Made by a program: the position numbers and the translations under genes
Shown here: piece by piece, positions 1 to 5,573 of the stretch
Position numbering within the stretch: the first letter of the stretch is position 1
Layout: every line of letters starts with the position of its first letter
NCBI GenBank assembly: GCA_905236975.1
Contig: CAJOQU010000088.1
Location: forward strand, 1-5,573
Direction: 5' to 3'
Length of the DNA stretch: 5,573 nt
Source of the DNA: an uncultured Clostridia bacterium
GTDB taxonomy: Bacteria; Bacillota; Clostridia; Oscillospirales; Acutalibacteraceae
Notes under the pieces: model-generated
What the model was told of the DNA's origin: nothing
Databases searched by the model: none
Seen by the model: only the letters and a program-made list of their open reading frames with translations

Positions 1-28
1 GCTAAAATCCGCTGTTTATCGGCAAATT

Positions 29-49
29 TTGAGTTAGTATGCAACTTAA
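29..49. repeat. Imperfect inverted repeat in the ATPase gene leader
   Basis: The arms TTGAGTT (29-35) and AACTTAA (43-49) are complementary except for one G-T pair and enclose a 7-base spacer. The repeat lies about 57 bases upstream of the -10 element of the ATPase gene. It could be an operator half-site pair or the weak remains of a terminator from an upstream gene, but no T-run follows it directly. In AT-rich DNA such a repeat can arise by chance, so its function is unproven. Confidence 0.2.
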
Positions 50-105
50 CCAAAACATTTCTTTTAACATTGGGTATATTTCGAATAGCAATTTTTCTTT
101 GACTT

Positions 106-114
106 TGTTATAAT
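106..114 (+). promoter_or_regulatory. Extended -10 sigma-A-type promoter
   Basis: The sequence TGTTATAAT matches the extended -10 consensus TGnTATAAT exactly, with the hexamer TATAAT at 109-114. Transcription would start near 121, giving a leader of about 32 bases before the ATG at 153. No good -35 box lies 16-18 bases upstream, which fits an extended -10 promoter. The region upstream is AT-rich and T-tracted. No catabolite-responsive element was recognised. Confidence 0.65.
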
Positions 115-139
115 AACAATAAATCATAGCATTCTATTT

Positions 140-145
140 AGGAGG
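140..145 (+). promoter_or_regulatory. Strong ribosome binding site for the ATPase gene
   Basis: AGGAGG is a full match to the Shine-Dalgarno consensus. It sits 7 bases before the ATG at 153, which fixes the start codon and predicts efficient translation. Confidence 0.85.
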
Positions 146-152
146 AAACATT

Positions 153-1295
153 ATGGCAAGCTTGTCATTACGTAATGTTTACAAACGTTATCCGGGCGGT
201 GTTACGGCTGTTTCGGATTTCAATCTTGAAATTAAGGATAAGGAGTTTATCATCCTGGTCGGCCCCTCCGGTTGCGGAAAATCCACTACGCTTCGAATGG
301 TGGCCGGTTTGGAAGAAATTTCCGATGGTGAAATTTACATCGGCGATAAGCTGGTCAACGACGTTGCGCCGAAGGATCGCGATATCGCCATGGTGTTCCA
401 AAACTATGCCTTGTATCCGCATATGACCGTGTTTGATAACATGGCGTTCGGCTTAAAGCTGCGCAAGACCCCGAAGGATGAGATCAAGCGCCGCGTGGAA
501 GAAGCCGCCCGTATTTTGGATATTTCTCACCTGCTTGAGCGTAAGCCCAAGGCTTTGTCCGGCGGTCAGCGCCAACGTGTGGCGCTCGGTCGTGCCATCG
601 TTCGTGAACCGAAGGTCTTTTTGCTTGACGAACCGCTCTCCAACTTGGACGCAAAGCTCCGTGCGCAAATGCGTACCGAGATTTCCAAGCTGCATCAGCG
701 TCTCGGCACCACCTTCATTTACGTTACCCACGACCAGACCGAGGCTATGACCATGGGTACCCGCATCGTCGTTATGAAGAGCGGTCTGATCCAGCAGGTT
801 GATTCACCGAATAATCTTTACCTCTATCCATGCAATCTGTTCGTGGCCGGATTCATCGGCTCGCCGCAGATGAACTTCATTGAATCCAAGCTGTTAAAAG
901 AGGGCGACGATTATCTGGTCGAGTTCGGCTCGGAGGATACCAAGACCCGCGCCGGTGTAAAATATAAAATCAAACTGCCGGCTTCCAAAAATAAAGACAA
1001 TTGTTTGGATGCATACGTCAACAAAGAGGTCATCATGGGCATCCGCCCCGAAAACGTCCACAATGAAGATGATTTGATCGCCGCGAATAAAGACGGCATT
1101 GTGGAAGCCGATGTGGAAGTCACCGAATTGATGGGTGCTGAAACCTATTTGTACATGAACTGCGAAGGCCAGTCGATCAACGCCCGCGTCAGCCCGACGA
1201 ATACGGCTCGCCCCGGCGATAAGATCACCATTGCCTTTGAGACCGCGAAGATCCATCTGTTCGATAAAGATACCGAAATGACCATCACCAACTAA
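153..1295 (+). CDS. msmX: Sugar ABC importer ATP-binding subunit, MsmX/UgpC/MalK family
   Basis: This 380-residue cytoplasmic ATPase would power CUT1-type ABC importers for oligosaccharides, or for sn-glycerol-3-phosphate-like substrates. The nucleotide-binding domain shows Walker A GPSGCGKST (37-45), Q-loop Q83, signature LSGGQ (135-139), Walker B VFLLDE (155-160) with catalytic E160, D-loop SNLD (163-166) and switch H193. A C-terminal TOBE/OB regulatory region of about 145 residues follows, beginning near FIGSPQMNF and containing GIRPENV (about 296-302). That tail and the total length are typical of MalK, UgpC and MsmK. The usual IGSPPMNF reads IGSPQMNF here. The gene has its own promoter and a strong ribosome binding site, and hairpins follow it, so it appears monocistronic. 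In Firmicutes such stand-alone ATPases (MsmX, MsmK) can serve several separate sugar permeases, and that is the likely role here. The substrate cannot be read from the sequence, and ugpC or malK would be equally valid family labels. Confidence 0.93.
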   Translation: MASLSLRNVYKRYPGGVTAVSDFNLEIKDKEFIILVGPSGCGKSTTLRMVAGLEEISDGEIYIGDKLVNDVAPKDRDIAMVFQNYALYPHMTVFDNMAFGLKLRKTPKDEIKRRVEEAARILDISHLLERKPKALSGGQRQRVALGRAIVREPKVFLLDEPLSNLDAKLRAQMRTEISKLHQRLGTTFIYVTHDQTEAMTMGTRIVVMKSGLIQQVDSPNNLYLYPCNLFVAGFIGSPQMNFIESKLLKEGDDYLVEFGSEDTKTRAGVKYKIKLPASKNKDNCLDAYVNKEVIMGIRPENVHNEDDLIAANKDGIVEADVEVTELMGAETYLYMNCEGQSINARVSPTNTARPGDKITIAFETAKIHLFDKDTEMTITN

Positions 1296-1310
1296 TAAAC
1301 ATATATAACC

Positions 1311-1351
1311 AAAGCTGTCGCAAGTGGGGAAACATCACAAGCGGCAGCTTT
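1311..1351 (+). terminator. Hairpin just after the ATPase gene, weak terminator candidate
   Basis: The arms 1311-1321 (AAAGCTGTCGC) and 1341-1351 (GCGGCAGCTTT) pair over 11 bases with one G-U wobble. Inside, GTG (1324-1326) can pair with CAC (1336-1338) across a symmetric AA/AA internal loop. The sequence that follows, GAAATTTTATCC, is a poor U-tract. It begins 16 bases after the stop codon. It may be a weak terminator or a 3' mRNA-stabilising stem, with the stronger terminator downstream doing the main work. Confidence 0.5.
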
Positions 1352-1419
1352 GAAATTTTATCCGTAAAAACCGGTAAGGATGATAGAAATAAAGGGTCTT
1401 TTCCTTCAAAGCGATTCAT

Positions 1420-1452
1420 AGGGTGCGAAAAAGCGCCCTCTTTTTTTATTTT
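1420..1452 (+). terminator. Strong intrinsic terminator on the + strand
   Basis: A 7-base-pair stem AGGGTGC (1420-1426) / GCGCCCT (1433-1439), with one G-U wobble and the loop GAAAAA, is followed by C and then TTTTTTTATTTT (1441-1452). This is a textbook rho-independent terminator for rightward transcription, about 125 bases after the ATPase gene stop. In the reverse direction the wobble becomes an A-C mismatch and no T-run follows, so it is directional. Confidence 0.85.
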
Positions 1453-1533
1453 AATGAAAAACAGGACTTATCTTTCTGTGACAGGCCTTTTTGTCTCTCC
1501 AACGCTCTTGGAAGTTACATGGCTTTTTCCGTC

Positions 1534-1573
1534 AAAAGAACGCCCCCGCTTTGTCAGGCAGACGAAGCGGGGG
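1534..1573 (-). terminator. Terminator hairpin after polC
   Basis: The GC-rich arms 1543-1555 and 1561-1573 form CCCCC/GGGGG, then GCTT/AAGC, one non-canonical position, then GTC/GAC, around a 5-base loop. Read on the - strand, the stem starts 5 bases after the polC stop and is followed by CGTTCTTTT, a moderate U-tract. Read on the + strand, the odd position becomes a U-G wobble and TATTTTC follows, so the hairpin may also work weakly in that direction and separate the two convergent genes. Confidence 0.75.
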
Positions 1574-1578
1574 TATTT

Positions 1579-4500
1579 TCAGAACAAGGACATCTGATTG
1601 GTTTCCGGCAGGTCGTTCATCGCACCCAGATCGGCCAAATTTTGCATGATGGTCTTGGAGACCCCTGCCTCGATGGTCAAGTCCTCCCGCGAGACAAAGT
1701 TGCCGCGCTGTACCGCGTCATAAATGGCATAAGCCGCCTTCTCTCCCACACCGCTGAGGGCGCCGAAAGGCAAGCGCATTTTACCGTTTTCGGGCACATA
1801 CTTCATGGCCTGTGATTTATAAATATCAATCGGTAAAATTTCAATGCCGCGTGCCATCATTTCGTTGATGATGAGCATATTTTCATACACATCCAGCTCT
1901 TTTTTGCTGGCCTCTTTGCCTTTGAGCTTGATGTTCTGCATATACCGCCGCACCGCGTCCTGCCCTTGAATCACGGTCGGCACGTCCACATCCTCCGGGC
2001 GGGCGGTAAAATAGGCACAATAAAACTCCAGCGGGCGGTGCACCTTGTACCACGCTACCCGCAAAGCCGAAATCACATAAGCCGCCGCGTGGGCTTTGGG
2101 GAACATGTATTTGATTTTATAGCAGCTGCCGATGTACCATTCCGGCACACCGACGGCGCGCATATCCTTTTCCATGGCCTCCCAGTCCTCTTTGGAGACC
2201 TTGCCCTTGGCGACCAACCCTTTTCGCACCGTTTCGGTGATTTTAAAAGCGCGGCCTTCCTCCATGCCCTGATGGATCAGGTAGACCATGATATTGTCAC
2301 GCGTTCCGATTACCTCGGAAATGGTGCAGGTGCCGTTCTCAATCAGATCTTTGGCGTTCCCGAGATACACGTCTGTACCGTGCGACAAGCCGGAAATTTG
2401 CAGCAGATCGGCAAAGTTTTTGGGTTTACAGTCCATCAGCATTCCCTGCACGAAACGGGTGCCGAACTCCGGAATGCAGAAGGTGCCGTTGGGCGAATCG
2501 ATCTGCTCCGGCGTGACGCCCAAAGCCTTAGTCGAGGTAAACAAGCTGTAAACGGCGGGGTCGCTCATGGAGACCTGATTCACCGGAATCCCGCTGTACT
2601 CCTCTAAATACTTATAAGTAGTGGGGATCACATGTCCCAGTTCATCCAGCTTTAAAATGGTATCGTGAATCGAGTGGAAATCGAAATGGGTGGTAATAAT
2701 ATCCGATTTTACATCATCCGCCGGGTGCTGAATGGGGCAAAAATCGTAGATCGTGTGGGTGCGCGGCACAATAATCATGCCCGCCGGATGTTGGCCGGTG
2801 GTGGTTTTGACCTTGGCGGCTTCTACCAGCTTGGCCAGGCGGTCAAGCTCCGCACCGCTTAACGTGATCCCCTTTTTCTCAGCGTACGCCTTGGCAAAGC
2901 CGTAGGCCGTTTTTTCGGCAATGGTGGTAATGGTGCCTGCTTTGAAAACGTTTTCCTTGCCGAACAGAGTCTCGGTATATTTCTGCACCTCATTTTGAAA
3001 TTCGTCGGAGAAGTTTAAGTCGATATCCGGCACCTTGTCACCCTTGAAACCCAAAAAGGTCTCAAAGGGAATATCATGCCCGTCACGGTCAAGCGGCGCG
3101 CCGCAGACCGGACAATTTTTTTCCTCTAAATCAAAGCCGGAGCCGACCTCGCCCTCGGTAAAAAACTTACTGTAATGGCACTTGGGGCAGACGTAGTGCG
3201 GCGCCAGGGGATTCACTTCGGAAATACCGGCCATGGTGGCCACAAAGGAAGACCCGACCGACCCACGGGAGCCGACCAGATAGCCGTTTTCCTCGCTGTA
3301 TGCCACCAGCTTTTGCGCCGAGATGTACATAATGGAAAAGCCGTTGTTGATAATGGAATCCAGTTCTTTATTCAGGCGCTTTTCCACCAGTTCGGGCAAT
3401 GGGTCGCCGTAGCGCTTGTGAGCATTGTCCATACAAATGCTGCGCAGCAGCTCATCCGACCCTTCAATGACCGGGGGATAGTTGCCCTCCGGCACGGGAA
3501 TGACGCTGTCATCGATCAAATCGGCGATTTTATTGGGATTGTCGATCACAAACTCTTTCGCACGCTCACCGAAATAATCAAAATCGGCCAGCATTTCATC
3601 GGTGGTTTTCAAATACAGCGGCGCTTGATTGTCAAAATCGTCAAAGCCCTGACCTGCCTGAATGATCTTGCGGATGATCTCATCGCTCTTTTTTAAGAAA
3701 TGCACGTCGCCCGTTGCGACCACGGGTTTATGCAGTTCATCTGCAAGCTCGACCACTTTGCGGTTAAAATCTTGAATGACCTCAAAGCTTGTGACCTTGC
3801 GAAAACGGTTGGGAATGGTCTCGCCGGTCTTTTTGTCCTTTTTATCCGGCAGTTTGGATTCCCGCACCATAAAGGCGTTGTTGCCAAGGGGCTGAATCTC
3901 CAAATAATCGTAAAAGCTTGCAATGCGCAGCAGCTCCTCGTGCGGCTTACCGTCCACAATGGCACGGTACAACTCCCCCTGTTCGCAGGCGCTGCCTAAA
4001 ATCAGCCCTTCACGCAAGGGTTCCAGCTTACTGCGCAAGGTCAACGGGCGACCTTTGAAATCCTGCAAATGCGCCTCGGAAACCAATTTGTAAAGATTTT
4101 TTAACCCCACCATGTTTTTCACCAAAATGATTTGGTGACAGCGTAATTTCGAAAGCTGTTTGGCGGTAAGGTCGGAAATATCGTTGGTGATATCATCCAC
4201 AAAATAGGATTCCACCCCGTAGATAACTTTAAAGTCTCCGCCGCTTTCGCGGATATCCTTCACCGCGGCGGCCGCCGCCGGGTAAGACTGCACCACACCG
4301 TGGTCGGTAATGGCGATGGCCTTATGCCCCCAGTTATAGGCGCGGCGGATGATATCCCCCGCTGAAGAAACCGCATCCTTTGCCGACATGTTGGTATGGC
4401 AGTGCAGTTCCACCCGCTTGAGCCCCTCATGCTCGTCTGTTTCTGTATATTTTTGCAAAAGCGCCATGGAACGCGGTTTTAGCAGAAAATCTTTTTTATA

Positions 4501-5397
4501 ATTATCAAACTCATAACTTCCGGCCACCAGCAGCACCGCGCCGTTTTTTACGGGCGCCACATCGCCAATCCGCCTGGGATCAATAAACAGCGAAGCCGTC
4601 AGCGAATTGGTGGAGTCGCTGAACGAAAAGGTGAGAATATTGCTTTCGCCCCGTTTGGTATTCACGGTACGCAGTTCGCTGGCAAAGACCTCACCCCAAC
4701 AGCAAATTTCTGTGTCCTCCGGGGTGACGTCGATCATCGCTTTGACCGGCAAATCGGTGCGACGGCCGTAGAAATACTGCGGATTATCCAAATACACCAG
4801 TCCGTTATCCGGCCGGTCGGTGCGTTTTTCAAATTTGATCTCCTTTGCGGGGGCGGCCTTTTTGGGCGCAGACTCTCGTTTTGGAGCGGGGTCGGGTTTG
4901 GGCAAGTCTATGTCTACCCCGTCCAGTTGGCCGTCAAAAGTTAAAGTAAGCTCCTGCACACCGAATCGCTCCCGCGCCAAGGCGCAAAAGGCGTTTTCAA
5001 AGCCGTTATCTACGATGGTCTGATACCCGCCGTATTGCAGGGTAACGGTCACCCGCCCCTCGGAAAGGGTGAACTGTGCCCCGTTAAAATAGCCGTTCAG
5101 GGCTGCGTTTTTGGTTTTTAACTCCTCTGCTAAATCGGCGCAGGCCTCGGCGCTGAAGGCCGACGGGTCAAATGTTGCGTCTACCCGGCAGGCAGTCAGC
5201 CGCAGGGCGCCCTTCATGGCATTTTGCAGACCCAAACGCTGTTCACGGGTTAGGTATGTATGGGAAGACAGCCGACAGGCCAAGGTGCGCGCCTCACAGT
5301 CAAGCTCGCACTGTTCCACCACACTGTCGGCGAAAGGCGCCATCAAATCGGGCGCCAGACAGCCTTCAAAAAGTTCAGAAAAAAGGGGATTAGACAC
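1579..5397 (-). CDS. polC: DNA polymerase III alpha subunit, PolC type, lacking the exonuclease domain
   Basis: This is the main replicative DNA polymerase of low-GC Gram-positives, 1272 residues against about 1430-1440 in Bacillus. Domains in order: N-terminal domain (about 1-165); a P/A/K-rich linker (about 165-195); an OB fold (about 215-310); a PHP domain (about 327-566) with LHCHT (331-335), TDH (364-366), GVE (394-396), H421, C471 and DVH (564-566); a four-cysteine zinc knuckle (C737, C740, C762, C765); palm GSRGSVGSS (709-717) and PDIDLNF (D791, D793), with the third aspartate D918 in KLDELGH; FPKAHAAAY (1100-1108); a helix-hairpin-helix-like LSGVGEKAA (1214-1222); and the C-terminal clamp-binding motif QMSLF (1268-1272). 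The DnaQ-like exonuclease usually inserted in PHP is absent: only about 24 residues separate GVE from HQIILVKN. A lysine-rich segment (about 515-537) looks longer than in Bacillus PolC. The GTG start is supported by GGAGAGG 7 bases upstream. The gene follows ispG by 4 bases and ends at a hairpin. Confidence 0.97.
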   Translation of the reverse strand: MSNPLFSELFEGCLAPDLMAPFADSVVEQCELDCEARTLACRLSSHTYLTREQRLGLQNAMKGALRLTACRVDATFDPSAFSAEACADLAEELKTKNAALNGYFNGAQFTLSEGRVTVTLQYGGYQTIVDNGFENAFCALARERFGVQELTLTFDGQLDGVDIDLPKPDPAPKRESAPKKAAPAKEIKFEKRTDRPDNGLVYLDNPQYFYGRRTDLPVKAMIDVTPEDTEICCWGEVFASELRTVNTKRGESNILTFSFSDSTNSLTASLFIDPRRIGDVAPVKNGAVLLVAGSYEFDNYKKDFLLKPRSMALLQKYTETDEHEGLKRVELHCHTNMSAKDAVSSAGDIIRRAYNWGHKAIAITDHGVVQSYPAAAAAVKDIRESGGDFKVIYGVESYFVDDITNDISDLTAKQLSKLRCHQIILVKNMVGLKNLYKLVSEAHLQDFKGRPLTLRSKLEPLREGLILGSACEQGELYRAIVDGKPHEELLRIASFYDYLEIQPLGNNAFMVRESKLPDKKDKKTGETIPNRFRKVTSFEVIQDFNRKVVELADELHKPVVATGDVHFLKKSDEIIRKIIQAGQGFDDFDNQAPLYLKTTDEMLADFDYFGERAKEFVIDNPNKIADLIDDSVIPVPEGNYPPVIEGSDELLRSICMDNAHKRYGDPLPELVEKRLNKELDSIINNGFSIMYISAQKLVAYSEENGYLVGSRGSVGSSFVATMAGISEVNPLAPHYVCPKCHYSKFFTEGEVGSGFDLEEKNCPVCGAPLDRDGHDIPFETFLGFKGDKVPDIDLNFSDEFQNEVQKYTETLFGKENVFKAGTITTIAEKTAYGFAKAYAEKKGITLSGAELDRLAKLVEAAKVKTTTGQHPAGMIIVPRTHTIYDFCPIQHPADDVKSDIITTHFDFHSIHDTILKLDELGHVIPTTYKYLEEYSGIPVNQVSMSDPAVYSLFTSTKALGVTPEQIDSPNGTFCIPEFGTRFVQGMLMDCKPKNFADLLQISGLSHGTDVYLGNAKDLIENGTCTISEVIGTRDNIMVYLIHQGMEEGRAFKITETVRKGLVAKGKVSKEDWEAMEKDMRAVGVPEWYIGSCYKIKYMFPKAHAAAYVISALRVAWYKVHRPLEFYCAYFTARPEDVDVPTVIQGQDAVRRYMQNIKLKGKEASKKELDVYENMLIINEMMARGIEILPIDIYKSQAMKYVPENGKMRLPFGALSGVGEKAAYAIYDAVQRGNFVSREDLTIEAGVSKTIMQNLADLGAMNDLPETNQMSLF

Positions 5398-5401
5398 TGT
5401 G

Positions 5402-5573
5402 TTACCTCTCCGTTATCATTTGTTCCACTTCCGCCACCAGTTCGGCAAGCAAGCGGTCTTCCGGGATTTTGCGGACGATCTCGCCCTTTTTGAACAGCAC
5501 GCCGCAGCCGTCGCCGCCGGCAATGCCGATATCCGCCTCGCGCGCCTCTCCCGGGCCGTTGACCACACAGCCC
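5402..5573 (-). CDS. ispG: 4-hydroxy-3-methylbut-2-enyl diphosphate synthase, C-terminal end (partial)
   Basis: Only the last 56 residues are present, and the gene runs off the right edge. IspG (GcpE) is the iron-sulfur enzyme of the MEP isoprenoid pathway that converts 2-C-methyl-D-erythritol 2,4-cyclodiphosphate to HMBPP in the cytoplasm. The fragment opens with GCVVNGPGEAREADIGIAGG, the family's C-terminal signature. Its cysteine and the glutamate seven residues later correspond to C305 and E312, ligands of the 4Fe-4S cluster in the E. coli enzyme. The TAA stop (5404-5402) lies 4 bases before the polC GTG, and the polC ribosome binding site overlaps the ispG end, so the two genes are probably co-transcribed and translationally linked. 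In Clostridia this pair commonly follows dxr and rseP, which would lie beyond the edge. Confidence 0.95.
   Translation of the reverse strand, partial: GCVVNGPGEAREADIGIAGGDGCGVLFKKGEIVRKIPEDRLLAELVAEVEQMITER
5405..5411 (-). promoter_or_regulatory. Ribosome binding site for polC, inside the end of ispG
   Basis: On the - strand GGAGAGG lies 7 bases before the GTG at 5397. It overlaps the last ispG codons, directly before the TAA. It decides the polC start at GTG rather than at an internal ATG, and suggests that translation of polC is coupled to ispG. Confidence 0.8.

Noticed and set aside
99..104. TTGACT as a -35 box
   Set aside because: It is only 4 bases from the TATAAT at 109-114. No good -10 hexamer lies 16-18 bases downstream of it, so the extended -10 reading is preferred.
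1460..1533. Short complementary stretches such as GACA/TGTC and GGAA/TTCC in the intergenic DNA
   Set aside because: They give only 4-base stems with large loops and no associated promoter or T-run, as expected by chance.
1423..1815. 130-residue open frame on the + strand across the intergenic region and the polC 3' end
   Set aside because: It starts inside the strong terminator stem, has no ribosome binding site, and most of it is antisense to the conserved polC C-terminus.
1966..3696. Long + strand open frames of 213 and 173 residues opposite polC
   Set aside because: They are antisense shadows of the conserved PolC frame, with histidine- and arginine-rich composition typical of such shadows and no recognisable domain.
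4135..4212. Frameshift or pseudogene explanation for the short PolC
   Set aside because: The reading frame is continuous over 1272 codons, all polymerase motifs are intact, and both flanks of the missing domain align in frame with PolC.
4813..4905. P/A/K-rich stretch in polC as a repeat or a domain of its own
   Set aside because: It is a low-complexity linker between the N-terminal domain and the OB fold, with no regular repeat unit.

Overview
The window looks like a chromosomal segment from a member of the Firmicutes, most likely class Clostridia. The evidence is a PolC-type replicative polymerase, the tight ispG-polC pair common in Clostridia, strong AGGAGG-type ribosome binding sites, and coding DNA of roughly even base composition flanked by AT-rich intergenic DNA. 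An Oscillospirales/Ruminococcaceae-like host is a guess. No mobile element, CRISPR array, tRNA or rRNA was seen.

Layout. Positions 1-152 are an AT-rich leader with an extended -10 promoter and a strong Shine-Dalgarno. It drives a single + strand gene (153-1295) for a MsmX/UgpC/MalK-type sugar-importer ATPase, with no permease or binding-protein gene visible beside it. Positions 1296-1578 are non-coding and hold three hairpins: a weak one just after the ATPase gene, a strong intrinsic terminator about 125 bases after its stop, and a GC-rich hairpin immediately after the stop of the convergent polC gene. Between the last two (about 1453-1533) I see nothing I can name. From 1579 to 5397 on the - strand lies polC, the replicative DNA polymerase III alpha subunit. 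It starts at GTG, four bases after the stop of a truncated ispG gene (isoprenoid precursor synthesis) that runs off the right edge. The ispG-polC pair is very probably one transcript, and polC is its last gene here.

Main point of interest. The PolC is intact from its N-terminal domain to its C-terminal clamp-binding motif, but it lacks the DnaQ-like 3'-5' proofreading exonuclease that is normally inserted in the PHP domain. The two PHP halves are joined in frame by about 24 residues. All the PHP residues I expect to bind metal are present, so an alternative proofreading arrangement is possible. There are also substitutions beside the third catalytic aspartate and in the GQHPGG motif. Whether such a PolC is already known in this lineage cannot be decided from the sequence alone.
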